Source: an uncultured Bacilli bacterium (GTDB lineage Bacteria; Bacillota_I; Bacilli_A; RF39; UBA660). From it: DNA of 17,726 nt. Below the pieces are notes generated by a model that was not told the origin of the DNA, searched no databases, and saw only the letters and a list, made by a program, of their open reading frames with translations. The stretch spans positions 1 to 17,726 of the forward strand of contig CALVMI010000030.1 in NCBI GenBank assembly GCA_944345045.1, written 5' to 3'. Below, one piece after another: positions 1-6,823 of the stretch. The position numbers and the translations under genes were made by a program. Each line of letters opens with the position of its first letter. Position 1 is the stretch's first letter.

Positions 1-1365
1 AAAATGATGAGTTTTGTTTATCAAAAAAATCAAAATAAAATTTTATTTACTAAAGGAAGTTCGGAGGCAATACTAAGTCGGTGTGGCTTTTTACTAGCAG
101 ATGGAGAAGTTAAAAAAATTACAAAAGAAGAGAAAGAAAAAATTCTAGAGACAGAAGAAGCTTTATCAAAAGAAGCTTTAAAAGTTATTGCTTTAGCTTA
201 TAAAGAAGAGTTACCTACTTATGATGAGGAAGAAAAATATTTACAAGAAGAAAACAAACAATTGATTTTTGTTGGACTTTTAGCTATGAAAGATCCGGCA
301 AGAAGTGATGTTAAGGCGGCTATTCAAAAATGTAAAAGCGCTAAGATTAGGCCTATTATGATTACAGGTGATAGCTTAGATACTGCTCTTGCTATTGCTC
401 GCGAAGTTGGAATTATTGAAGAAGGAGAAGAAGGCATTTTAGGTAGTGAACTTGATAAGATGACACCTAGAGAATTAAAGAAATGTGTCAATGAGTATAA
501 TGTGTTTGCAAGAGTTTCACCAGATCATAAATATCTACTTGTAGATACTTTACAGCGTCAGGGAAAAGTCGTTGCAATGACGGGTGATGGAGTAAATGAT
601 GCTCCATCTTTACAACTTGCAAATGTTGGAATTGGAATGGGCGCTAGTGGGACAGATGTAACAAAAAGTGTTTCTGATATTTTGTTGCTTGATGATAGTT
701 TTTCTACGATTGTAACTGCTGTTTCAGAAGGAAGAAGAATTTATGATAATGTCATTGCTAACGTTTTGTATAATTTATCTAGTAATTTTACAGAAATTGT
801 TTTAATTATTTTAGGAATGTTTTTAAATAATCAAATTATTTTGGCCTTACATGTTTTATATATTGACTTAGTTGCTGATACAATACCTTCTATTTGTTTA
901 GCGTTTGAAAAATCAAGCAAAAAGAATATGAAGAAAAAACCTAATGGATTAAATAAACCGATTTTTACTCCTTACTTTTTAGCTTTTTTAGTTCTTTCTG
1001 TTATTGTTGAAGCAGGAGTTTCGTTACTTGTTTATTTTGTTAGTATAAATTCTTTAGGTATTGAGATGGCTCAAACTTTAGCTTTACTAAGTGTTGTTTT
1101 AAATGAATTTGTTTTTGCTTATAATTGTCGTTCTTTAAAAGAAGGAATTTTTCAAAAAGGTCTTTTTTCAAATAAGCAATTAAACCTTGGAGTTTTCTTT
1201 TTACTTTTAGTACAACTTTTAGTATTTTTAACTCCAATTGGCCAAATTTTTTCTTTACAAATTGTTAGCTTTGGACAATTTTTCTTAGTCTTATTTGTTA
1301 ATTTGATTAGTTTAGTAATTATTGAAATGTTTAAACCAATATTGAATCATTTTTTTAAAGAATAA
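1..1365 (+). CDS. P-type cation-transporting ATPase, P2-like (5'-truncated by window edge)
   Basis: ATP-driven cation pump of the inner membrane, cut at its 5' end by the window; the frame is open through base 1, so the ATG at position 4 is internal. The visible part covers the nucleotide-binding domain (KGSSE at 52-66, matching the KGAPE motif), DPAR at 292-303, the TGD motif near 361-372, the hinge MTGDGVNDAP at 577-606 and then about six membrane helices (M5-M10) from roughly 757 to the stop. The phosphorylated DKTG aspartate and M1-M4 lie upstream of the window. P2A enzymes of this layout usually export Ca2+. Here M5 keeps the ligand Asn (784-786) and Glu (793-795), but in M6 the usual N-x-x-T-D pattern reads D-L-V-A-D (865-879), so the transported ion is uncertain. 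The C-terminus looks complete and is followed by a terminator. Confidence 0.93.
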   Translation, partial: KMMSFVYQKNQNKILFTKGSSEAILSRCGFLLADGEVKKITKEEKEKILETEEALSKEALKVIALAYKEELPTYDEEEKYLQEENKQLIFVGLLAMKDPARSDVKAAIQKCKSAKIRPIMITGDSLDTALAIAREVGIIEEGEEGILGSELDKMTPRELKKCVNEYNVFARVSPDHKYLLVDTLQRQGKVVAMTGDGVNDAPSLQLANVGIGMGASGTDVTKSVSDILLLDDSFSTIVTAVSEGRRIYDNVIANVLYNLSSNFTEIVLIILGMFLNNQIILALHVLYIDLVADTIPSICLAFEKSSKKNMKKKPNGLNKPIFTPYFLAFLVLSVIVEAGVSLLVYFVSINSLGIEMAQTLALLSVVLNEFVFAYNCRSLKEGIFQKGLFSNKQLNLGVFFLLLVQLLVFLTPIGQIFSLQIVSFGQFFLVLFVNLISLVIIEMFKPILNHFFKE

Positions 1366-1375
1366 TTGTTCCATA

Positions 1376-1407
1376 TAAAAACTCACATCAGAATTTGTGA
1401 GCTTTTT
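1376..1407. terminator. Bidirectional rho-independent terminator
   Basis: CTCACA (1382-1387) pairs with TGTGAG (1396-1401) around an 8-base loop. Seven T's follow on the plus strand and a five-T run follows on the minus strand, so it can end both the ATPase gene and the convergent LemA-like gene. Confidence 0.85.
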
Positions 1408-1953
1408 TTATAATTTAAAATCTTCAATATCTGTATCAGTCATATCTTTACCATCAAAAAATGGTCTAACTTTAATACGATGAATTTTGGAAATAATATT
1501 GTTGGGGAATTTTCTAATGTAAGCATTTATTTCACTTACGTGTTTATTATAATAGGATATGCCGGCAACTAATTTTTCATCAATTGCTTTTAGTTCTTGT
1601 TTTACTTCATTCATTGTTTCATTTTCATTCAGTTCTTTATTATCATCGTACAATGTGTCGATTATTGTTTCAGCTTCCTTTAATTTCCTTTCTAAATTAA
1701 AGTTGCTAATTTTTTCCTCTTTTAAATTGACAATTTCTTTTAAATATTCATTTTTACTTTTGATACTGTTTTTGATTATGTTGTCTGCTTTAACAATTAG
1801 ATCAAATTTTGTTCGTAAATCATCGTCAATATTTCCTTCCGCTTTTTCAATTTTTGTTTTGTTATATTGTAAATGATTATAAATTGTAATATATAAAATG
1901 GATAAAATTCCTAATAGGATAATAATTAATAAAAGAATTGTATAAGTTTCCAT
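1408..1953 (-). CDS. LemA-family membrane-anchored protein
   Basis: A 181-residue protein with one N-terminal membrane helix (about residues 5-27) followed by a long, mostly helical, charged soluble domain. Family membership rests on two regions: the N-terminal stretch of K-x-x-I-E-K-A-E-G-N-I followed by F-D-L-I (residues 32-53), and the C-terminal G-I-x-Y-Y-N-K-x-V-x-x-x-N-x-x-I-x-x-F-P pattern (131-150) ending in R-P-F-F. Both match LemA proteins, although the usual R-x-D-L-I-P-N-L segment is altered, so it is a divergent member. LemA proteins have no agreed biochemical role. I chose the ATG at 1953 because GAGG lies 7 bases upstream; a TTG at 1968 would put that Shine-Dalgarno inside the gene. 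It is a lone minus-strand gene, converging on the ATPase and diverging from the hydrolase at 2069, with no protease or DUF2207 partner nearby. Confidence 0.75.
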   Translation of the reverse strand: METYTILLLIIILLGILSILYITIYNHLQYNKTKIEKAEGNIDDDLRTKFDLIVKADNIIKNSIKSKNEYLKEIVNLKEEKISNFNLERKLKEAETIIDTLYDDNKELNENETMNEVKQELKAIDEKLVAGISYYNKHVSEINAYIRKFPNNIISKIHRIKVRPFFDGKDMTDTDIEDFKL

Positions 1954-1978
1954 TTTTTTTCGCCTCAATTCTACATAA

Positions 1979-1987
1979 ATTTTATCA
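1979..1987 (-). promoter_or_regulatory. Putative extended -10 promoter for the LemA-like gene
   Basis: On the minus strand this reads TGATAAAAT, an extended -10 (TG-n-TAAAAT) 25 bases before the chosen ATG. No good -35 is visible at 17 bases. Confidence 0.5.
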
Positions 1988-2013
1988 TATTTTTGATTTT
2001 ATTTGTAGAGAAT

Positions 2014-2044
2014 TTTACATGTATTTCTTTTTTTGTTGTATAAT
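2014..2044 (+). promoter_or_regulatory. Putative sigma-A promoter for the MBL-fold hydrolase
   Basis: Perfect TATAAT at 2039-2044, 24 bases before the start codon. The best -35 candidate is TTTACA at 2014-2019, with a long 19-base spacer. Confidence 0.6.
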
Positions 2045-2068
2045 CTTTTTATATTTTGGAGGTAGCTT

Positions 2069-2575
2069 ATGAAAGTGTATACTTTAATTGTTGGTAGTTT
2101 TTTAGAAAATTGTTATGTTGTTGTTAATCAAAAAAATGAGGCTATTGTAATTGATCCTGGTTCAGAGGCTACAAAAATCATAGAATTTTTGCGACCTTAT
2201 AGGGTTGTTGGTATTTTAGTTACGCATCATCATTTTGATCATATTGGAGCTTTAGAAGAATTAGAAAATATTTATCATTTAAAGAGTAACCAAAAAATAG
2301 AAGAATTTTCTTATGAAGTTATTTTGACTCCTGGTCATACTTTAGATTCTCTTTCTTTTTATTTTCCAAATGAAAAAATACTTTTTGTTGGTGATTTTAT
2401 TTTTCGTGGAGCGATTGGTAGAACTGATTTAGGTGGCGATGATAAACTTATGAAAAATTCCATTCAAAATCTTTTATCTACAATACCATTAGATACAACA
2501 TTATATCCTGGTCATGGCGATGCGACAACTTTAGAAGCTGAAAAAACTTTTTTAGAAAAAATCTTTCTTAAATAA
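2069..2575 (+). CDS. MBL-fold metallo-hydrolase, YqgX/glyoxalase II-like, short form
   Basis: A 168-residue cytoplasmic metallo-beta-lactamase-fold hydrolase. All metal ligands of the glyoxalase II-like group are visible: H-x-H-x-D-H at residues 53-58, His90 in TPGHT, Asp109 in VGD and His149 in YPGHG. The G-x-I-G-R-T-D-L stretch (114-121) is typical of the YqgX branch, often annotated as hydroxyacylglutathione hydrolase although its physiological substrate is usually unknown. At 168 residues it is clearly shorter than YqgX-type proteins (about 205-215). The missing part falls between the H-x-H-x-D-H helix and TPGHT, where only about 30 residues separate the two motifs. The start is fixed by GGAGG at 2058-2062, 6 bases before ATG. 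It is a single-gene unit ending in a shared terminator with gerQ. Confidence 0.88.
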   Translation: MKVYTLIVGSFLENCYVVVNQKNEAIVIDPGSEATKIIEFLRPYRVVGILVTHHHFDHIGALEELENIYHLKSNQKIEEFSYEVILTPGHTLDSLSFYFPNEKILFVGDFIFRGAIGRTDLGGDDKLMKNSIQNLLSTIPLDTTLYPGHGDATTLEAEKTFLEKIFLK

Positions 2576-2576
2576 A

Positions 2577-2600
2577 AAAAGAAACGAAATTGTTTCTTTT
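2577..2600. terminator. Bidirectional terminator between the hydrolase and gerQ
   Basis: AAAAGAAAC (2577-2585) pairs with GTTTCTTTT (2592-2600) around a 6-base loop. There are T-rich tails on both strands (seven T's on the minus strand). It overlaps the gerQ stop codon. Confidence 0.8.
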
Positions 2601-2952
2601 AATCGAAAGTGTCTGAATAGTCTGGATTATAATTTATTTTTTCACCGAATTCGATGAAATTTATATAAAGCATTCTAAGGAGAAACCAATTTCCCGTAGT
2701 TGGATCAGAGAGAATTAAATGATCTCTTCCGGATTCTTCAATAATTCCTTCATAAATTCGATCACGCCATTCATTAGAATCGGGATATGATGCATAGACC
2801 TTTACTTTTTTTCCTTTGTTTAAACGTAAGATATTTTCAATTAAACTTTGTTCTAAGGGAAGAGAACTTTGCGAACTAATATTTCCTGGCGGCGACATTG
2901 TGTTGTTACCTGTTCCTGGAAATGTTGGCGTATTAAAGAAACTGCCATTCAT
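2599..2952 (-). CDS. gerQ: Spore coat protein GerQ
   Basis: A 117-residue coat protein. In Bacillus subtilis GerQ is needed for the cortex hydrolase CwlJ to localise in the spore and is crosslinked in the coat by transglutaminase. The conserved core is clear at residues 34-107: EQSLIENILRLNKGKK, then V-Y-A-S-Y, E-W-R-D, G-I-I-E-x-S-G-R-D-H-L-I-L-S-D-P-x-T-G and a final F-G-E-K-I-N-Y. The N-terminal 30 residues are a low-complexity Asn/Pro/Ser/Thr-rich tail, shorter than in Bacillus. I chose the ATG at 2952 because GAGGTG (2962-2967) sits upstream at normal spacing; an in-frame GTG at 2964 is part of that Shine-Dalgarno. It is divergent from the YitT gene. Together with Spo0A it implies an endospore-forming organism. 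Confidence 0.93.
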   Translation of the reverse strand: MNGSFFNTPTFPGTGNNTMSPPGNISSQSSLPLEQSLIENILRLNKGKKVKVYASYPDSNEWRDRIYEGIIEESGRDHLILSDPTTGNWFLLRMLYINFIEFGEKINYNPDYSDTFD

Positions 2953-2971
2953 TATAATAATCACCTCGTTA

Positions 2972-2980
2972 TATTTTATG
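2972..2980 (-). promoter_or_regulatory. Putative mother-cell sigma -10 element for gerQ
   Basis: The minus strand reads CATAAAATA, matching the sigma-K -10 pattern CATAnnnTA and close to sigma-E's CATACAnT. It lies 19 bases before the gerQ start. No convincing -35 was found, so assignment to sigma-E or sigma-K is open. It sits just beside the divergent YitT-gene promoter. Confidence 0.45.
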
Positions 2981-2984
2981 TTGG

Positions 2985-3013
2985 TTGCTTTTCATTTAGA
3001 AGTTCGTTATAAT
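2985..3013 (+). promoter_or_regulatory. Putative sigma-A promoter for the YitT-family gene
   Basis: TTGCTT (2985-2990), a 17-base spacer, then perfect TATAAT (3008-3013), 20 bases before the start codon. Confidence 0.7.
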
Positions 3014-3033
3014 TAAAATAAGGAAGATGAAAT

Positions 3034-3927
3034 ATGGATATTCAAAAAATCAAAGAAACTGTAATGAAAAAAGATTTTTATAAAAGAGTTTTAGTTATTT
3101 TATTTGGGGTATTTTTACTTGCACTCACTTATAACTTGTTTTTATATCCTTATAATTTAGTTATTGGGGGAACTACTGGGCTTTCAATTGTCGTTGAACC
3201 TTTATTTGGATGGGATCCTCAAATTTTTTTGTATATTTGTACTTGTATTTTATTAGTTATTAGTTTTTTGTTGCTTGGTGTTAAAAGGACTGGTGTTTCA
3301 ATTGTAGGTAGTTTAATGTATCCCGTATTTATTAGTTTAACAAAGCCTTTGGCAAATTATTTAAGTGAATATATTTTGCTAGATAATATGATTTTGGTAG
3401 TTCTGACTACTGGAATCTTATATGGTTTAGGTTATGGTCTGATTTATAAAATGGGATTTGATACGGGTGGTTCAGATATTGTAGTTCGTATTTTTAATAA
3501 ATTTTTTCATTGGCCAGGAGGAAAATGCTCTTTAATTATTCAAAGTTGTGTTGTTATAGCTGGAGCATGTGTTTATGGCTTTAATCAAATGATGTATGCG
3601 ATTTTAATCTTAGTAATTTATACTACTGTTATGGATAAAATTTTAATTGGAATTTCTAATTCAAAGTTGTTCTTTATTCATACTAAGGAACTCAAAAAAG
3701 TTGAAGATTTTGTTCTTCATGAACTTCATACTGGCGCGACTATATTGGATATGGAAGGCGGATATACAGGTGAAAAAAGTAGTATTTTGATGTGTGTGGT
3801 ACCTAACCGCGACTATTATCTTTTTAAGGAGGCTATTTTAGAGGTTGATCCAGATGCTTTTTTTGTTATCAATGATTGTTATGAAGTTCATGGTGGTGTA
3901 AAAGCAAATAACTTCCCCTTTATATAG
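3034..3927 (+). CDS. YitT-family membrane protein (YitT plus DUF2179)
   Basis: A 297-residue integral membrane protein of the YitT/YvjA group, with no established transport or enzymatic function. About five membrane segments are visible: residues 18-38, 62-82, 87-107, 116-138 and 168-205. The family signature F-D-T-G-G-S-D lies at 142-148. The C-terminal cytoplasmic DUF2179 domain runs from about 210 to 290, with the usual ILMCVV and the ending D-P-D-A-F-F-V-I-N-D-x-x-E-V-H-G-G. The start is set by AGGAAG 7 bases upstream. It precedes ftsE, a neighbourhood also seen for yvjA near ftsEX in Bacillus. It has its own promoter, and its stop codon is inside a hairpin followed by T's. Confidence 0.9.
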   Translation: MDIQKIKETVMKKDFYKRVLVILFGVFLLALTYNLFLYPYNLVIGGTTGLSIVVEPLFGWDPQIFLYICTCILLVISFLLLGVKRTGVSIVGSLMYPVFISLTKPLANYLSEYILLDNMILVVLTTGILYGLGYGLIYKMGFDTGGSDIVVRIFNKFFHWPGGKCSLIIQSCVVIAGACVYGFNQMMYAILILVIYTTVMDKILIGISNSKLFFIHTKELKKVEDFVLHELHTGATILDMEGGYTGEKSSILMCVVPNRDYYLFKEAILEVDPDAFFVINDCYEVHGGVKANNFPFI

Positions 3928-3937
3928 GGGATTTTTT
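3915..3937 (+). terminator. Weak rho-independent terminator overlapping the stop codon
   Basis: CCCC (3915-3918) and GGGG (3927-3930) with an 8-base AT loop, an extra T-A pair, then six T's. The stem is only 4-5 bp, so read-through into ftsE is plausible. Confidence 0.5.
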
Positions 3938-3947
3938 ATGTTATAAT
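3919..3947 (+). promoter_or_regulatory. Putative promoter of the ftsEX operon
   Basis: Extended -10 TGTTATAAT (3939-3947) with TTTATA at 3919-3924 as a -35 17 bases upstream. The -35 lies in the loop of the preceding terminator hairpin. Confidence 0.6.
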
Positions 3948-3972
3948 GTATTAATAATGCGAGGTGTAGTAA

Positions 3973-4686
3973 GTGAAGTTAATTAAAGTTGAGCATGCTT
4001 ATAAAATTTATAAAAATGGAACAACTGCTGTTGCTGATTTAAGTCTTTCCATTGATAAAGGAGAATTCGTTTTTGTAATAGGTACAACTGGATCTGGAAA
4101 GTCTACTTTTATTAAAATGCTATATCGTGAAGAGAAGCCAACAAAAGGTAAAGTTATTGTTGGTGGGATTGATGTGGCTAAACTTAGAAATTCTAAAGTG
4201 TATAAATTACGTAGAAAACTTGGAGTTGTTTTTCAAGATTTTAAATTGCTGCCAAAATTGACGGTTTATGAAAATGTGGCATTTGCTTTAGAAACTTTAG
4301 GATTGCCTAGTGATGAAATTCGTCCTAAAGTATTAAAAGCAATTGAAGCTGTTGGGTTAAAAGAGAAAACTAGAAATTTACCTAGTGAATTATCTGGTGG
4401 TGAGCAACAACGTGTGGCTATTGCTAGAGCTATTGTTAATGATCCTAAGTTACTCATTTGTGATGAGCCAACAGGAAATTTGGATCCAGAGACATCAAAA
4501 GGAATTATGAAAATTTTGGATAAAATTAATAGAGAGCTTGGTACGACTATTATTATGGCAACTCATGACAAAGAATTAGTAAATCGAATGAAAAAACGGG
4601 TTCTTGTTATTGAAGATGGTGTTTTAGCAAGCGATACAAAGAAAGGAAGTTATAGAGTACATGAAGGCGTTAAGAATACTGACTAG
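3973..4686 (+). CDS. ftsE: Cell-division ATP-binding protein FtsE
   Basis: A 237-residue ABC ATPase that pairs with FtsX at the inner membrane. FtsEX does not import or export a solute; it transmits ATP hydrolysis across the membrane to switch on peptidoglycan hydrolases. All nucleotide-site motifs are present: Walker A GTTGSGKST (37-45), Q-loop Gln88, signature LSGGEQQR (140-147), Walker B LLICDEP (160-166) and switch His198 in ATHD. Length is close to the usual 220-230, with a slightly longer C-terminal tail. The start is a GTG at 3973 placed 6 bases after GAGGTG. The 3' end overlaps ftsX by 26 bases, which suggests translational coupling. Confidence 0.95.
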   Translation: MKLIKVEHAYKIYKNGTTAVADLSLSIDKGEFVFVIGTTGSGKSTFIKMLYREEKPTKGKVIVGGIDVAKLRNSKVYKLRRKLGVVFQDFKLLPKLTVYENVAFALETLGLPSDEIRPKVLKAIEAVGLKEKTRNLPSELSGGEQQRVAIARAIVNDPKLLICDEPTGNLDPETSKGIMKILDKINRELGTTIIMATHDKELVNRMKKRVLVIEDGVLASDTKKGSYRVHEGVKNTD

Positions 4687-5554
4687 AAGTATACGAGATT
4701 CTTTTAAAAGTGTCTTTCGTAACTTTTCTTTATCAATGGCATCTATTGCTTGTACGACAATAACTTTAATTTTGGTAGCTATTTCTCTAGTTTTAACGTA
4801 TAATGTTCGCCAAGTTACCACAGATTTGGAACATGAACTTACCATTGTGGTATATTTTAATCAAGATGTTACTGATGAACAAAAAACACGTTTAGAAAAT
4901 GATTTAGCTACAATGGATAATGTGGATTCTTATGTGATGAAAAGTAAAGATGAATGGAAAGCAGAAATGCGTGAAGAAGATCAAAGTTTAGAAAATGCTT
5001 TAGATATTTTTGAAGAAAATCCATTACTTGATTCAGTTATTGTTACTGTTGATGATGTAAATCATTTAAGTGAAACAGCGGATCATATTAGAGAATATGA
5101 TTTTGTTAGTAGTGCTGAATATGGCGAAGGAATGGTTGAAAATGTTATAGGCATTTTTGATGCAATTAGTTTTGGAACATTAGCTATTGTTGTAGCGCTT
5201 GTTTTAGTTACTGCTTTCTTAATTAGTAATACAATTAAACTTACTATTTTTTCAAGAAGAACCGAAATTGAAATTATGAGACTTGTTGGTGCTTCAAATA
5301 CGGCCATTAAACTTCCTTTTGTTTTTGAAGGATTTATTTTAGGAATTTTGGGAAGTATTATTCCAATTATCTTAAGTATTTATGGTTATGTTTTCTTATA
5401 TAATCAAACTGGTGGCTATGTCTTTACTCAAATTATTACTTTAGTTGAGCCGTTCCCATTTGTGCTTATTGTTTCTTTATTCTTATTGGCTGTAGGTTCA
5501 CTTGTAGGTATGTTAGGTTCTTGGAGAGCGGTTAAGAAATATTTAAAAATATAG
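4661..5554 (+). CDS. ftsX: Cell-division protein FtsX
   Basis: A 297-residue membrane partner of FtsE with the family's four-helix topology: helix 1 at about 26-48, an extracellular domain at 49-165, then helices near 168-190, 220-246 and 265-287. The intracellular signature R-R-T-E-I-E-I-M-R-L-V-G-A-S at 199-212 is the coupling segment that contacts FtsE and is typical of Firmicute FtsX. The extracellular domain is the part expected to hold a hydrolase or its activator; here that is most likely the M23 protein encoded 14 bases downstream. The start codon lies inside the end of ftsE, with a GGAAG Shine-Dalgarno about 11 bases upstream. Confidence 0.95.
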   Translation: MKALRILTRSIRDSFKSVFRNFSLSMASIACTTITLILVAISLVLTYNVRQVTTDLEHELTIVVYFNQDVTDEQKTRLENDLATMDNVDSYVMKSKDEWKAEMREEDQSLENALDIFEENPLLDSVIVTVDDVNHLSETADHIREYDFVSSAEYGEGMVENVIGIFDAISFGTLAIVVALVLVTAFLISNTIKLTIFSRRTEIEIMRLVGASNTAIKLPFVFEGFILGILGSIIPIILSIYGYVFLYNQTGGYVFTQIITLVEPFPFVLIVSLFLLAVGSLVGMLGSWRAVKKYLKI

Positions 5555-5568
5555 GTAGGTGATTATAC

Positions 5569-6780
5569 GTGGGGAAAAAAATTATTGGTAGTTTTTTTAC
5601 TCTCTTGTGTTTCTTTTCTTTTTTAACACCTGTTTATGCTGCTAATGAGCAAACATTGGGAGATTTACGGAGTACTTATAATGAATTACTAAGGCAAAAA
5701 CAAGAGAATGATTCTTTAAGTGCTGAAGCTAAAGCAGAAATTGCACGTAAGGAAGCGGCTATTTTGCAAGCTGAAACTGAAATTCATGCAGCTGAGGAAT
5801 CGATGATGCAAGCTGAAGAGGATATTGCAGCTTCAAATGAACGTATTGAAGAGATGAAAGGAACTGCTAGTGAAGTTTTACTTTATTTGCAACAAATGCA
5901 AGGAACTAATGCGTATGTTGAGTATGTTTCTGGTGCGACTAGTATGACAGATATGATCATGCGTATTGCTGCAGTAGAACAGCTTTCTGATCAAATTTAT
6001 CGTACAATTGATGATTTGGAAGCAGAAATTCAAAGAAATGAAGAATTAAAAGTTGAACTTCAAAAGAGAACAGAAGAGTTAGAAGCACAGGCTGCTGAGT
6101 ATCAAAGAGTTATTGAGGCTAATTATGATAAGTTAGAAGAATATGATCGTTATGCTTTAGATATTGATAATCAAGTTGAAGTAGCTCGTCAAAGATTAGA
6201 GACTTATGAAAAAATGTGTTCTGAAACCGTCGGAAGTACAGCTGATAGTGTTGTTCTTACGAGTTGTTCTAATGTTCCTGTAAACGGTGGTTGGTTAAAG
6301 CCTTTAAATTATGGAATTATTACAAGTACTATTGGCTATCGTTGGGGTGAATATCATAATGCTTTGGATATTGGTGGCGCTAGTCCTTTTGAAGGAACAC
6401 CTATTTATGCTGCAGCTGCGGGAGTAGTTTCTGGTATGGTTTATGAATATGAATGTGGTGGTAACATGCTATATATTGATGTTAATGTTGGTGGCAAAGC
6501 GTATACTACATATTATTACCACTTACTCAGCTTTAATGTTTCTTTAGGTGATGTAGTTACACAAGATACGGTTATAGGTTATGTCGGTGGCTATTCTACT
6601 AGTAAGAAACATGGTGGCTACGATGGCTGCACGACAGGCGCGCACTTACATTTTGGTGTAGCAAATGGTTATTATGATCCAAAAGTTGGAATTAAAAGGG
6701 CAAATGTAATTACACCTCCTGGATTTCCAAATTCTTCTGGATGGGCATTTTATTCAAGAACACAAATGTATAATGGATAG
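5569..6780 (+). CDS. Secreted coiled-coil M23 peptidase (EnvC-like), probable FtsEX partner
   Basis: A 403-residue exported protein. Residues 1-24 form a signal peptide ending V-Y-A before Ala25. Residues about 27-215 form a long Glu/Gln/Ala-rich coiled coil as in EnvC. Residues about 240-380 are an M23 (LytM) domain with the zinc-site residues in place: His263 and Asp267 in H-N-A-L-D, His359 and His361 in G-A-H-L-H-F, plus His318. EnvC of Gram-negatives has lost these ligands and only activates amidases, so this protein may cut peptide crosslinks itself. Four cysteines (217, 233, 296, 354) lie in the exported part, unusual for a Firmicute. The start is a GTG 14 bases after the ftsX stop, with TAGGTAGGTG in front. 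As the third gene of the operon it is the natural extracellular effector of FtsEX. Confidence 0.9.
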   Translation: MGKKIIGSFFTLLCFFSFLTPVYAANEQTLGDLRSTYNELLRQKQENDSLSAEAKAEIARKEAAILQAETEIHAAEESMMQAEEDIAASNERIEEMKGTASEVLLYLQQMQGTNAYVEYVSGATSMTDMIMRIAAVEQLSDQIYRTIDDLEAEIQRNEELKVELQKRTEELEAQAAEYQRVIEANYDKLEEYDRYALDIDNQVEVARQRLETYEKMCSETVGSTADSVVLTSCSNVPVNGGWLKPLNYGIITSTIGYRWGEYHNALDIGGASPFEGTPIYAAAAGVVSGMVYEYECGGNMLYIDVNVGGKAYTTYYYHLLSFNVSLGDVVTQDTVIGYVGGYSTSKKHGGYDGCTTGAHLHFGVANGYYDPKVGIKRANVITPPGFPNSSGWAFYSRTQMYNG

Positions 6781-6799
6781 ATTTTTCTATCCTTTTTTT
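6775..6799 (+). terminator. Strong rho-independent terminator of the ftsEX operon
   Basis: GGATAG (6775-6780, including the stop codon) pairs with CTATCC (6787-6792) around a 6-base loop, followed by seven T's. Confidence 0.9.
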
Positions 6800-6800
6800 G

Positions 6801-6806
6801 TATAAT
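6801..6806 (+). promoter_or_regulatory. Putative -10 element for whiA
   Basis: Perfect TATAAT one base after the terminator T-run and 17 bases before the whiA ATG. No credible -35 is seen because its expected position lies in the terminator hairpin. The implied leader is about 10 bases. Confidence 0.5.
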
Positions 6807-6823
6807 AAAAATCGGTGGTACAA

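Noticed and set aside
4..1365. ATG at position 4 as the real start of the ATPase
   Set aside because: The protein begins in the middle of the nucleotide-binding domain and the frame is open to base 1, so the gene starts before the window.
1559..1876. Plus-strand reading frame opposite the LemA-like gene
   Set aside because: It is Ser/Phe-rich as expected from the complement of an AT-rich helical gene, with no Shine-Dalgarno and no recognisable domain.
4624..4845. Minus-strand reading frame opposite the ftsE/ftsX junction
   Set aside because: It lies opposite two well-recognised genes, has no ribosome site and shows no family motif.
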